Positions 27,362 to 35,544 of a stretch of DNA of 51,246 nt are shown here, piece by piece. The DNA is from CAYVTZ01 sp964454685 (GTDB taxonomy: Bacteria; Bacillota; Clostridia; Christensenellales; Christensenellaceae), in NCBI GenBank assembly GCA_964454685.1, contig CAYVTZ010000021.1:1-51246 (forward strand), in the 5' to 3' direction. Position 1 is the first letter of the stretch. Every line of letters begins with the position of its first letter. Under the pieces are notes generated by a model. It searched no databases. It was not told the DNA's origin and saw nothing but the letters and a program-made list of their open reading frames with translations. The position numbers and the translations under genes are program-made.

Positions 27362-28887
27362 CCAAAAGAATCATTGCGGACGTGAATCCGCACGAGGCAA
27401 GGGTGGCGTTGATGGAAGACGGCATGCTTGCTGAGATCCAAGTGGAGATTCGTGGCAAGGAACGTTTGGTGGGGAACATTTACAAGGGGCGCGTGCAAAA
27501 CATTCTTCCGGGGATGCAGGCTGCCTTTGTGGACGTTGGGCTGGACAAAAACGCATTTTTGTATGCGGGTGATATCCTTTGTGATGAATCGGATTTCTAT
27601 TTTGACGAGGTGCTGGACGAAAGCAGCGTGAAAAAGAAATTGGAAGTACCCAGCATCAAAGAGCTGCTCAAAATAAACCAGGAAATCATGGTGCAGGTTT
27701 TGAAGCAGCCGGGCGGGACAAAGGGCGCTCGCGTGACGACGCATATCACCTTGCCGGGCAGGCTGCTGGTGCTGATGCCTACGGTGGATCATGTGGGGGT
27801 ATCGCGGCGCATTGAGGACGAGGACAAACGCGAACAGCTGAAGGAAATGGTAACGCAGCTGAAGCCTGAAAAAATGGGTGTGATTTTGCGTACGGTGGCA
27901 CAGCGTGCCAGTACAGAAGAGATCGAAACGGAGCTGCGCTTTTTGGTGCGCTTGTGGCAGAAAATTCAGGAAAAATCTGACTTTGTCAGCGCGCCGCGGC
28001 TGATTCATGCCGAGGAAACATTGTTGTTTCGTACGGTGCGGGATATGTTTACGGATGACGTGGAAGAGTTCATCATCAACGACCACGACTATTTTGAAAA
28101 AGTGCGCGCCGTGGTGAACATTGTTTCGCCGCACATGGACGAGCGCGTGAAGTTCTTCGAGCAGGAGGACAATATCTTTGACTATTATGAGATTGAAGAG
28201 AAGATCGCCAAGGCATTGCAGCGCAAAGTGTGGATGAAAAACGGCTGCTATCTAGTGATTGACGAGACGGAAGCGTTGACTGTGATCGACGTCAATACGG
28301 GCAAATATATCGGGGAAGACAATTTGCAGGATACCATTTTGAATGCGAATCTTGAGGCGGCGCACGAAATTGCGCGGCAGCTTCGTTTGCGCGACATCAG
28401 CGGCATCATTGTGATTGACTTTATCGACATGGACATTGTAGAAAACAAGCAACGTGTGGTGGAGGAGCTGAACGAGGCGCTCAAGGAAGATCGCACTAAG
28501 GCAAATGTGCTGGGTATGACGGAGCTGGGACTGGTGGAAATGACGCGCAAGAAGGTGCGCCGCAAGCTGTCCGCTTTGACCGAGACCATGTGCCCCTGCT
28601 GCAACGGATCCGGACGCGTGTATAATTTGGAGACGATGGCGATGCGTGTGCGCAGGGAGATCGTGCGCGTGGTGAAACCTTCGGCGCGGGGGAGATATCT
28701 GGTGGAGACCAATGAGCATCTGGTGGAGTACATCTCCAATAAAAACTCCGCAAATCAGGCGATTCTGCCGCCATATGACGATGTGCGCTTCTATATTCGC
28801 GGGGTGCGCAACGTGCATCCGGAATCCATCAAGGTGACGGCGATTGCGGAGGGTGCGGATTTGGGAGATGCGCAGGTTTTCTGTTGA
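27358..28887 (+). CDS. rng: Ribonuclease E/G family endoribonuclease
   Basis: 509 residues. An S1 RNA-binding domain at ~35-125 (GNIYKGRVQNILPGMQAAFVDVG), then the RNase H-like catalytic half with VIDETEALTVIDVNTGKY near 300 (catalytic Asp) and IIVIDFIDM near 345 (second catalytic Asp), followed by the zinc-link CPCCNGSGR near 413. There is no long C-terminal scaffold, so it is RNase G-like in size. It processes rRNA and starts mRNA decay. The ATG at 27358 overlaps the preceding stop, and its last codons contain the -35 element of the rplU promoter. Confidence 0.94.
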   Translation: MTKRIIADVNPHEARVALMEDGMLAEIQVEIRGKERLVGNIYKGRVQNILPGMQAAFVDVGLDKNAFLYAGDILCDESDFYFDEVLDESSVKKKLEVPSIKELLKINQEIMVQVLKQPGGTKGARVTTHITLPGRLLVLMPTVDHVGVSRRIEDEDKREQLKEMVTQLKPEKMGVILRTVAQRASTEEIETELRFLVRLWQKIQEKSDFVSAPRLIHAEETLLFRTVRDMFTDDVEEFIINDHDYFEKVRAVVNIVSPHMDERVKFFEQEDNIFDYYEIEEKIAKALQRKVWMKNGCYLVIDETEALTVIDVNTGKYIGEDNLQDTILNANLEAAHEIARQLRLRDISGIIVIDFIDMDIVENKQRVVEELNEALKEDRTKANVLGMTELGLVEMTRKKVRRKLSALTETMCPCCNGSGRVYNLETMAMRVRREIVRVVKPSARGRYLVETNEHLVEYISNKNSANQAILPPYDDVRFYIRGVRNVHPESIKVTAIAEGADLGDAQVFC

Positions 28888-28912
28888 CAGTACAGTGAAA
28901 TTGTAGTAAAAT
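28884..28912 (+). promoter_or_regulatory. Strong promoter of rplU-rpmA, overlapping the end of rng
   Basis: Consensus TTGACA (28884-28889), 17-bp spacer, TAAAAT (28907-28912). The TGA stop of rng is inside the -35 hexamer. Confidence 0.85.
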
Positions 28913-28918
28913 AAATAA

Positions 28919-29003
28919 CTGAGCCGCTCGCATCAGGTAACTGAACTCGCAAGATTTTGCGGACCGATTTGCGGCGAGAATGGGCAAGGGAGGTAAGAAC
29001 TGC
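28919..29003 (+). ncRNA. Structured rplU leader, possible L21 leader element
   Basis: The ~85-nt leader can fold with CTCGC pairing GCGAG and an inner CGCAA/TTTGCG hairpin, followed by the ribosome binding site GGGAGGT. Many Bacillota carry a leader RNA before rplU through which L21 may control its own operon; membership is inferred from position and the potential fold, not from an alignment. Confidence 0.4.
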
Positions 29004-29312
29004 ATGTATGCAATCATTCAAACAGGCGGCAAACAGTTCAAGGTTGAAAAAGGAACGATTATCAACGTTGAGAAACTGGACGCACAGGTTGGCGATCAGG
29101 TGACGTTTGAAGCTTTGATGACAGAAAACGGCGGCGCTGTTTTCGGAAATCCGGTTGTGGAAGGCGTGAAAGTTGTGGGCAAAGTTTTGGCACACGACAA
29201 GGCAAAGAAAGTCATCGTCTTTAAATACAAACCCAAAAAAGATTTCAGAAAAACGCAAGGTCACAGACAGCCGTTTACGAAAGTTGAAATTGTTGATCTC
29301 GGGATTTCCTGA
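29004..29312 (+). CDS. rplU: 50S ribosomal protein L21
   Basis: 102 residues starting MYAIIQTGGKQFKVEKG at 29004, the universal L21 start, after GGGAGGTAAGAACTGC; the longer frame from 28980 would include the ribosome binding site in the protein. Ends with FRKTQGHRQPFTKVEI, the conserved rRNA-binding end. Part of the large subunit, bound to 23S rRNA. Confidence 0.98.
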   Translation: MYAIIQTGGKQFKVEKGTIINVEKLDAQVGDQVTFEALMTENGGAVFGNPVVEGVKVVGKVLAHDKAKKVIVFKYKPKKDFRKTQGHRQPFTKVEIVDLGIS

Positions 29313-29345
29313 GTGATGGGCTAATGAATTGAGAGGTGTGAAAGC

Positions 29346-29600
29346 ATGGCACATAAGAAAGGTGTCGGTAGCTCGCGCAATGGCCGCGACTCCGAATCCA
29401 AACGTCTTGGCGTAAAGCGCGCAGACGGGCAGCATGTACTTGCGGGTAACATTCTCGTGCGCCAGAGAGGCACGAAGATCCACCCGGGTATCAATGTTGG
29501 TCGTGGCGGTGACGACACTCTGTTTGCACTCACGAGCGGCGTGGTCCGCTTTGAACGCAAGGGCAGAGACAAAAAGCAAGTCAGCATTTACGAAAACTAA
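29346..29600 (+). CDS. rpmA: 50S ribosomal protein L27, without the cleavable N-terminal extension
   Basis: 84 residues starting MAHKKGVGSSRNGRDSESKR. L27's N-terminal tail reaches the peptidyl-transferase centre. In many Bacillota L27 is made with a short extension ending FFA that the protease Prp removes, and prp lies between rplU and rpmA. Here both are missing: the gap is only 33 bp and the frame before the ATG has stop codons. Start supported by GAGAGGTGTGAAAGC. Confidence 0.98.
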   Translation: MAHKKGVGSSRNGRDSESKRLGVKRADGQHVLAGNILVRQRGTKIHPGINVGRGGDDTLFALTSGVVRFERKGRDKKQVSIYEN

Positions 29601-29610
29601 GAATCAGCGA

Positions 29611-29639
29611 AAGCGGCGCACGAGTTGTGCCGCTTTTTT
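29611..29639 (+). terminator. Intrinsic terminator of rplU-rpmA
   Basis: AAGCGGCGCAC, GAGTT loop, GTGCCGCTT, then T-run. Confidence 0.85.
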
Positions 29640-29725
29640 GATATGCGCAGTATGGCTTGAGTGGGAAGCGGTAAAAGCTGGCGTGCCGCGCGTGTTTCAT
29701 TCCGTGACGGCCGGGTTGCTTTGCA

Positions 29726-29754
29726 TTGCCGTGCGGCAGATTCCGTGATATAAT
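29726..29754 (+). promoter_or_regulatory. Promoter of the glycosyltransferase-DUF2142 operon
   Basis: TTGCCG (29726-29731), 17-bp spacer, TATAAT (29749-29754) with a TG extended -10. Confidence 0.7.
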
Positions 29755-29788
29755 AATGGCTACCAATAAAAATGGGAAAGAGAGCGAC

Positions 29789-31027
29789 ATGGAGCAAAGC
29801 AAAGGGAAAATTTTGGTGGTGTGTCAGCACTATTGGCCGGAAACCTTTCGGGTGACGGACATCTGCGAAGGGCTGGTGGAAAACGGCTACGATGTGGATG
29901 TGTTATGTGGCATTCCGAATTATCCCAAGGGGCAATTTTTTGACGGATATTCTTACACCAAAAACCGCAGACAGGTGAAAAATGGCGTCAACATCCGTCG
30001 TGCGTTTGAAATTCCGCGCGGGAACAACACCAACGCGCGCATTCTGATCAACTTTGTATCCTTTCCATTGGCAGAGCTGGCGCATTTGCCGCGGCTTTGC
30101 CGACAGAAATATGATCGCATCATGGTGTATCAGCTATCGCCGGTTTTCATGGCATATATGCCCATTTTGCTGGCAAAGATGAAGAAAATTCCGCTGTTTA
30201 TCTATATTTGCGACTTTTGGCCGCACAGTTTGTTTTCCATTTTGAATTTTAAAAGCAAGTGGATTCGGGATCGCATCACCAATATGTCCTACTGGCATTA
30301 TCGGCAGGCGAACGGGCTGATGGGTGTGTTTGAGGGCATTGCAGAGCGGCTGCACACGCTGGTGGGCATCGATAAGAGCAAGATCCGGTATATTCCGCAG
30401 GTGTGCGAGAAGCTTTACGAGCAGCAGGTGTATGACGAAGCGCTGCAAAAGCGGTTTGCGGGAAAATTTAACATCGTGTTTGCGGGGAATATCAACCCGG
30501 CGCAGGACTTTGAGACGGTGACGGCGGCGGCAAAGCAAGTGAAGGACGCGGGCATTGCGGATATCCGCTATATCATACTCGGTGAGGGCATGAGCAAGCA
30601 ATGGCTGATGGACGAAGTGAAGCGCATTGGCATGGAAGAGGACTGGGTTTTTGAGGGATTGGTGCCGGTGGAAGAAGTGCCCAAATATCAGACGATTGCG
30701 GATGCCTTGCTGGTTGCGCTTTCCAAAAGCGATTTATTTGAATATGGGATTCCGGCGAAGGTGCAAAGTTATATGGCATCCGGCAAGCCTGTGATTTCCG
30801 CGATGAATGGAGCGGGGCGCGACCTCATCAACGAGAGTGGATGTGGGATGAGCTGCGACAGTGGGGACGTGGGCGGGCTGGCGCACATCATACGAGCCAT
30901 GCACGATATGAGCGCGGAGGATCGCGCACAGATGGGGCAAAAGGGCAGAGCGTACCATTTTGCGAATTTTGAACGAAACGCGAACTTGCGGAAGTTGATT
31001 GAGTTTGTGTTTCACACGGAGGTATAA
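29789..31027 (+). CDS. Glycosyltransferase, GT4-like (WbuB type)
   Basis: 412 residues from the ATG at 29789 (AAAGAGAG upstream; the ATG at 29756 is at the promoter). GT-B fold: N-terminal acceptor domain starting ILVVCQHYWPETFRVTDICEGL, and C-terminal nucleotide-sugar domain with NIVFAGNINPAQDFETV, EDWVFEGLVPVEEVPKY and AKVQSYMASGKPVISAMNG containing the E/Q-region. This matches the WbuB/CapM-type enzymes that transfer amino sugars in surface polysaccharide synthesis. Directly followed by a DUF2142 membrane protein. No other polysaccharide genes are next to it. Confidence 0.88.
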   Translation: MEQSKGKILVVCQHYWPETFRVTDICEGLVENGYDVDVLCGIPNYPKGQFFDGYSYTKNRRQVKNGVNIRRAFEIPRGNNTNARILINFVSFPLAELAHLPRLCRQKYDRIMVYQLSPVFMAYMPILLAKMKKIPLFIYICDFWPHSLFSILNFKSKWIRDRITNMSYWHYRQANGLMGVFEGIAERLHTLVGIDKSKIRYIPQVCEKLYEQQVYDEALQKRFAGKFNIVFAGNINPAQDFETVTAAAKQVKDAGIADIRYIILGEGMSKQWLMDEVKRIGMEEDWVFEGLVPVEEVPKYQTIADALLVALSKSDLFEYGIPAKVQSYMASGKPVISAMNGAGRDLINESGCGMSCDSGDVGGLAHIIRAMHDMSAEDRAQMGQKGRAYHFANFERNANLRKLIEFVFHTEV

Positions 31028-33028
31028 ATGCAGGCAAGCCAAGTGGGCGCGAACATGCGACGCGCGCTGACACCGTCGAAATTTCAATGGAAGCAGAAGA
31101 TCATTTTGATGATTCTGTTTGCGGCGCTGATTTTGGGATATATGTTTTTGTTTACACCGCGCACGACTTTCGTGGGGACGGCACCCATTGGCAACGTTAA
31201 GACGGCGGCGGAGCTGACAGACGGCATGACGCTGACGCAAGAAATTGACGGCGGCGGCGAGGTGCTCAAGGGGATCGGCGTGGGGTTTGACACCTTCTAT
31301 CGCCGCAACACCGCAGAATATACGATATCTGTTGCAGACGGCGCAGGCAATGTGCTGGGGAGCAGCACATTCAACGCGGACAAGGTGCCGGAGGAAGGCG
31401 TGTTTTATGTGCCTATGCCGGATGTGCCGTTGCAGCAAGCGGAGCGCTATACCATCTCTATCACGAGCAAGGGGGCGACGCCGGGCAACGCGCTGGGCAT
31501 TAAGCTGAATGAGGCGCAGAGCGCGGTGGGCTGCAGCATCAATGGCAAGGCGCAGAGCGGCGGCCTGCTGATGGACCTCGGCTATGAAAGCTTTTCGGCG
31601 GGCATTGTATGTGCGACGCTGATTTTGGTGGCGCTGGTGTGTGTGGCGATTTTGTTCTGGTCGGACAAGCTGCACATCAACGTGCTGCTGTTGGCGCTGA
31701 TTTTCGGGGTGCTGTTTGCGCTGTTTACGCCGATTTTGGACACGCCGGACGAACAGCAGCATGCGGCGAGCGCGATTTTGATGAGTACGGGACAGTTTGT
31801 GGTGCCATCCGTTTCGGGAGGGGAACTGCCGAATGTGTGGATTCCCATAAACAACAATACCTACGCGACGCTGTTTAACAATACGTTGGGCGGACTGGCG
31901 GTGGACGGCGGAACCTTCCACAATGTTTGGGGAGCGGGACAAATCTTCATCGGCTATTTGCCGCAGATGATTGGCTTGTGGTTTGCGAAGCTGTTTGCGT
32001 TTGACGCAATGGGGTTCTTTTACGCGGGGCGTGTGGCGAATGCCGTATTTTATGCGATTTGTGCGTGTATTGCTGTGAAAACCGCGCCGCGGTTCAAGAT
32101 TTATCTGGCGGCGATCGCGCTGATGCCGATGGCATTTTATGTGGTGGGCAGTTATAATTCCGACGGTTATACGTATGGACTGGCGCTGATTTTGGGCGCG
32201 TTGTTTTTGCGTATGTTTTTTGAGCGGGAACGCAAGATCGGCTGGCGGGACGTATTGGTGTTCCTGCTGGTGTGTGCGCTGCTGGTGATGAAGAAATACA
32301 ATTTGGCGCTGCTGGCGTTTTTGCCTATGCTGGTGCCGGCGGCACGCTTTGAAAGCAGGAAGATCAAGTGGATTGGCTGTGCGTTGATTTTGATTGCATC
32401 TGCGGTGGCGGCGGTGGCGCTGATGCAGGCGAGCGTGGCGCTTAACGCTGACCCGAACGCGACATCGGCATTGCAGGCGGGCGGCATGAACGACCGCGGT
32501 GCGAGCATGGGCGGGCAGATTGCCTTTATGCTGGGGAACCCGGCGGCGACCGTCTCCATATTCAGTAAGAATATTCTGCACAATTTGGGTGGGAATTTGC
32601 AGCAGATGTTTGTGCTGGGGCAGTACATGACGTATCAGGTGGACACCATCTTTATCTTTGCCTACTTCGCATTTTTGGCGGTGGTGGGCTTTGCCTATGC
32701 GCGGTATGAACCGGATACGCAGATAACGCCGGGATGGCAGAGGGTTTCGCTGTGGAACCGCTTCTTTGTGGCGGTGATCCTGCTGGGGAGCGTAGTGCTG
32801 ACGTATTTGATGCTGTATCTTTCCTGGACACCGGTGGGATCGGACGCGATTTTGGGGGTGCAGGGGCGGTATTTTGTGCCGTTGTTCTTCCTGTTGCCGA
32901 TGCTGGGGCAGAATGTTTCGCCCGTCATCGGGCGGGAGGCGCGCGAGCGCAGTGCGTATCACATCCTGTTCGTGGCGGCGCTGTTTGCGGCACTCACGCT
33001 CATGAGCATCTTGTTCCAGAACTATTGA
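31028..33028 (+). CDS. DUF2142 polytopic membrane protein
   Basis: 666 residues, ATG immediately after the glycosyltransferase stop, with GGAGG before it. A first membrane helix (~25-45) is followed by a ~130-residue outside beta domain, then about eleven helices. The DUF2142 signature is FTPILDTPDEQQHAASAI near 235, whose Asp/Glu/His residues resemble the catalytic loop of GT-C glycosyltransferases. It is thus a likely lipid-linked-sugar transferase of the cell envelope, working with the upstream glycosyltransferase; direct evidence is absent. Confidence 0.85.
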   Translation: MQASQVGANMRRALTPSKFQWKQKIILMILFAALILGYMFLFTPRTTFVGTAPIGNVKTAAELTDGMTLTQEIDGGGEVLKGIGVGFDTFYRRNTAEYTISVADGAGNVLGSSTFNADKVPEEGVFYVPMPDVPLQQAERYTISITSKGATPGNALGIKLNEAQSAVGCSINGKAQSGGLLMDLGYESFSAGIVCATLILVALVCVAILFWSDKLHINVLLLALIFGVLFALFTPILDTPDEQQHAASAILMSTGQFVVPSVSGGELPNVWIPINNNTYATLFNNTLGGLAVDGGTFHNVWGAGQIFIGYLPQMIGLWFAKLFAFDAMGFFYAGRVANAVFYAICACIAVKTAPRFKIYLAAIALMPMAFYVVGSYNSDGYTYGLALILGALFLRMFFERERKIGWRDVLVFLLVCALLVMKKYNLALLAFLPMLVPAARFESRKIKWIGCALILIASAVAAVALMQASVALNADPNATSALQAGGMNDRGASMGGQIAFMLGNPAATVSIFSKNILHNLGGNLQQMFVLGQYMTYQVDTIFIFAYFAFLAVVGFAYARYEPDTQITPGWQRVSLWNRFFVAVILLGSVVLTYLMLYLSWTPVGSDAILGVQGRYFVPLFFLLPMLGQNVSPVIGREARERSAYHILFVAALFAALTLMSILFQNY

Positions 33029-33054
33029 GCGGAAGACGTGTCTCGCACCAAAAT

Positions 33055-33097
33055 TGTACAAGTGTTAACGTGAGGGCGCGAGATGTACAAGTGTTAA
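33055..33097. repeat. Pair of 14-bp direct repeats upstream of the DUF308 promoter
   Basis: TGTACAAGTGTTAA occurs exactly at 33055-33068 and 33084-33097, 29 bp apart, ending 30 bp before the -10 element at 33127. This looks like an activator or repressor site pair. Confidence 0.6.
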
Positions 33098-33124
33098 ATC
33101 TCTATGGACTTTCATGGAAAGTGT

Positions 33125-33132
33125 GCTATAAT
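33125..33132 (+). promoter_or_regulatory. Extended -10 promoter of the DUF308 gene
   Basis: TGCTATAAT with TATAAT at 33127-33132. The -35 region at 17 bp is ATGGAC, a poor match, which would fit an activator-dependent promoter. Confidence 0.6.
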
Positions 33133-33184
33133 GTAAGCATTGGCTCGTTTTGAGCTCATGAATTTATGGGAGGTATTTTTTAGT

Positions 33185-33805
33185 ATGGGAGAAGAAAATA
33201 AGGAAAGTCGTTCGCAGAAATCGCGTATGAACGTGAATGACATTGCGAGAAAAGCGACCAAGGGCAGCAAAGTTGCGGGGATCATTATCGCAATTTTGAT
33301 GGTGGTTTTAGGTATCTTGTTTTGGGCAAGACCGCTGGGAACAGTGATCGCGGTGCAGTGGTTTGCGGCGCTTGGCTTTGCAATTTATGGTGTTTTCCTG
33401 ATTGTGATGTTTTTTAGAACAGCATCAGAAGAACGTAACGGCTGGACACTGGCAAATGGTATCATCTTTGCGCTGGTAGGCATTTTGCTGACCGTTCCTT
33501 CGGGATATGGCGCGCTGGCGGATGTGGAGAGCAGAATGTTTGTGTTTGCGTTCCTGCTGGGCTTTATGGCTTTGTCAAGCGGTATCACAATGTGCACTTC
33601 TTACGGTGTATTTAAGAAATCCGGCGAGCCGGGAGCCGGCTGGATTTTGGCGAGCGGCATTATTAACCTGATTTTGGGCTTCTTCATCATCGTTTCGCCG
33701 TTTGCGTTCACCTGGGTGCTGGCATTCCTGCTGGGGATCTATTTGGTGATTGGCGGCATTGCGCTGTTTGCAGAGGCATGCTCCGGTAAGCTGGCGAAGA
33801 AATAA
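33185..33805 (+). CDS. HdeD-like DUF308 membrane protein
   Basis: 206 residues from the ATG at 33185 (GGGAGG about 12 nt upstream). A charged N-terminal ~30 residues precede six membrane helices arranged as DUF308 repeats, for example GIIIAILMVVLGILFWARPLGT and ASGIINLILGFFIIVSPFAF. HdeD of E. coli is linked to acid resistance at high cell density; in Bacillota the role is not known. Single gene with its own promoter and terminator. Confidence 0.82.
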   Translation: MGEENKESRSQKSRMNVNDIARKATKGSKVAGIIIAILMVVLGILFWARPLGTVIAVQWFAALGFAIYGVFLIVMFFRTASEERNGWTLANGIIFALVGILLTVPSGYGALADVESRMFVFAFLLGFMALSSGITMCTSYGVFKKSGEPGAGWILASGIINLILGFFIIVSPFAFTWVLAFLLGIYLVIGGIALFAEACSGKLAKK

Positions 33806-33860
33806 TCGGGCGCCTTGGGCGATCTGAATTGGAAAACGGAACCGGTCAAATGTGATCAGG

Positions 33861-33889
33861 AAAAGCGTACCCCTGTGGTGCGCTTTTTT
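33861..33889 (+). terminator. Intrinsic terminator of the DUF308 gene
   Basis: AAAGCG-ACC pairs with GGT-CGCTTT, followed by T-run. Confidence 0.8.
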
Positions 33890-33891
33890 GA

Positions 33892-33921
33892 TTGTGCAAA
33901 AAGGTAAAAATGCGGTATAAT
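33892..33921 (+). promoter_or_regulatory. Promoter of the YgjP-like gene
   Basis: TTGTGC (33892-33897), 18-bp spacer, TATAAT (33916-33921), directly after the previous terminator. Confidence 0.6.
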
Positions 33922-33972
33922 GTTACATAAAAGACAGATGGCGGCTTTGCGCCAAGCACGGAGGGAGGAAGC

Positions 33973-34662
33973 ATGCGCATTGAACTGAATAACGGGATGC
34001 CGGTGGATGTGGATGTGCAACGTGGCGACTTGCAGTGGATGCGCTTACAGATATACCCAAGCGGTAAGGTGAAATTGACTATGTCACAGGAGGCAGAGGA
34101 GGCTGCGGCACGCGCATTTTTGCAAACCAAGCGCGGATGGCTGCAACAGCAACTGTGTGGTGAAGCGCCGCAGCAGGAGGTGCGCTGGCTGGGGCAGACA
34201 TTGCCGGTGCAGATACAGCAGAAGGAACGCAGTCGCGTCTTTGTGAGCAAGGGTAAGCTGAAAATCTGGTGCGTACAACCGGAGGAGGCACCGGTTTTGC
34301 TGGAGCGATGGTGGCGCGCGCGGGCAATGGAGATATTGCGGAAGTTTTGCGGGATTTGGGTGCAGCGGCTGGAAGCCGAGATGCCGAAGCTGCGGATCTC
34401 AAAAATGCGCGGCATGTGGGGGCGTTGTGACTATCGTAAGCAGGAGATTTGCTTTCACCCGTCGTTGCTGTGTGCGCCGCCTGTTTGCGTGGAATATGTG
34501 GTGCTACATGAACTGGCGCATCTGAAATATCCCAATCACGGCGAACGGTTTGGTGCTTTTTTGCGCAGCAATATGCCGGATTGGAAGCGGCGGCAGGAGC
34601 TGTTGCAGAGGGAAACGGCGTGGATTGATAAAAATATTTTTGAATTGTCGTCGGAGGGATGA
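33973..34662 (+). CDS. YgjP-like M48-type metallopeptidase domain protein
   Basis: 229 residues after GGAGGGAGGAAGC. The C-terminal half carries the zinc site HELAH at 179-183, with His189 six residues on (in LKYPNHGERF), the usual YgjP (DUF45) arrangement, and the WGRCDYRKQEICFHPSLL stretch before it. The N-terminal half is a beta-rich domain. The family resembles minigluzincin proteases; substrates are unknown. Cytoplasmic, single gene. Confidence 0.88.
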   Translation: MRIELNNGMPVDVDVQRGDLQWMRLQIYPSGKVKLTMSQEAEEAAARAFLQTKRGWLQQQLCGEAPQQEVRWLGQTLPVQIQQKERSRVFVSKGKLKIWCVQPEEAPVLLERWWRARAMEILRKFCGIWVQRLEAEMPKLRISKMRGMWGRCDYRKQEICFHPSLLCAPPVCVEYVVLHELAHLKYPNHGERFGAFLRSNMPDWKRRQELLQRETAWIDKNIFELSSEG

Positions 34663-34686
34663 GACGGTCGGCTTGCGCAGGCGAGC

Positions 34687-34783
34687 CAAGTGCAGGCGCT
34701 TTTGAGATACAGAAACACGTGCACTTGAACCAACCAAGCGATTTGCACCATGTGGATTTTTTGATTGGTTCAGCAGTTTTTTT
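34687..34783 (+). terminator. Tandem hairpins between the metallopeptidase and hotdog genes
   Basis: CAAGTGCA (34687-34694) pairs with TGCACTTG (34720-34727); TGAACCAA (34726-34733) pairs with TTGGTTCA (34765-34772), followed by GCAG and seven T (34777-34783). The two stems share two bases. The second stem with its T-run would act as a terminator just before the next gene. Confidence 0.5.
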
Positions 34784-34801
34784 GAATCGAGGATGACACA
34801 A

Positions 34802-35233
34802 ATGGATTATCAAAAGTTAATGGATTTTTTCAATGAATCGGATCGCTTCTGCAAGCACAACGGGATTCGCGTGGTGTGCGTCCGTGAGGGGTACGCCGAG
34901 GTCGAAGTGGAAGTGGCGGAATCGTTGCTGAACGGTGCGGATGTTTTGCAGGGGGGCGCGATGATGACGATGGCGGATGCGGCGGCGGGTACGGCGATGC
35001 TCAGCCACGGGAACTGGTGCTGCACGATGTCCTGCCACACGGAATTTATTCGCAGTGCAAAGGCGGGCAAGGTGCGCGCGATTGCAACGGAGGTGAGCCG
35101 TGGAAAGACACTGGCGCGCTTTGACGTAAGCGTATACGATGAGACACAGACGGTGATTGGAAAGTGTCTGGTGGTGATGTTTGATCTGGGGAAGCCGATT
35201 GGGGACATGATGGCGGCGGCGGCACGCATCTAA
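34802..35233 (+). CDS. PaaI-family hotdog thioesterase
   Basis: 143 residues from the ATG at 34802, eight bases after GAGG; the ATG at 34793 is too close to it. Hotdog fold of the PaaI type: LLNGADVLQGGAMMTMADAAAGTA (the HGG-like turn with catalytic Asp, here QGG and D), then HTEFIRSAKAGKVRAIATEVSRGKTLARFDV. It probably hydrolyses an acyl-CoA thioester; substrate unknown. The usual His of the HGG motif is Gln here. The 3' end overlaps the convergent DUF1294 gene by four bases. Confidence 0.85.
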   Translation: MDYQKLMDFFNESDRFCKHNGIRVVCVREGYAEVEVEVAESLLNGADVLQGGAMMTMADAAAGTAMLSHGNWCCTMSCHTEFIRSAKAGKVRAIATEVSRGKTLARFDVSVYDETQTVIGKCLVVMFDLGKPIGDMMAAAARI

Positions 35234-35496
35234 ATTTGTTGTGTGAGAAACACCAGCAACACGACCCAGCCGATGCACAGCAGAGGTACGCAGACGAAAA
35301 ACAGCGGCTTGCGCGTTTTGTGATGAAAACACAACATGCCAAGGAGAAACAAAAAGGCACCGCCCAATGCGCATAGCAAGAGCAGTGTACGTTCGCTGAT
35401 GCGGCGTTTGTGACGAATGGCGAAGCGTTTGTCCGCAAAGCAGGCAAAAAATGCGATCGGATTGATGAGGAGCAGATAGCACAACAGAATATTCAT
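35230..35496 (-). CDS. DUF1294 small membrane protein, apparently leaderless
   Basis: 88 residues with three membrane helices and the DUF1294 pattern FACFADKRFAIRHKRRISERTLLLLCALGGA and a later HHKTRKP motif. The function is unknown. The ATG at 35496 has no ribosome binding site, and a TATAAT lies only seven bases upstream, so transcription should start at or next to the A of the ATG. Confidence 0.85.
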   Translation of the reverse strand: MNILLCYLLLINPIAFFACFADKRFAIRHKRRISERTLLLLCALGGAFLFLLGMLCFHHKTRKPLFFVCVPLLCIGWVVLLVFLTQQI

Positions 35497-35503
35497 ATCA
35501 AAT

Positions 35504-35533
35504 ATTATAACACAGATGTGGCGAAATGCTCAA
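35504..35533 (-). promoter_or_regulatory. Promoter of the DUF1294 gene, placing +1 at the start codon
   Basis: Minus strand: TTGAGC (35528-35533), 18-bp spacer, TATAAT (35504-35509) with a TG extension. It lies a few bases upstream of the ribosome binding site of the divergent glpP-like gene. Confidence 0.6.
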
Positions 35534-35544
35534 GAAAGGGACGT

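Noticed and set aside
30734..33061. 775-codon open frame on the minus strand
   Set aside because: It lies opposite the glycosyltransferase end and DUF2142 gene, is extremely rich in His, Arg and Gln, has no family features, and is explained by the codon bias of the plus-strand genes.
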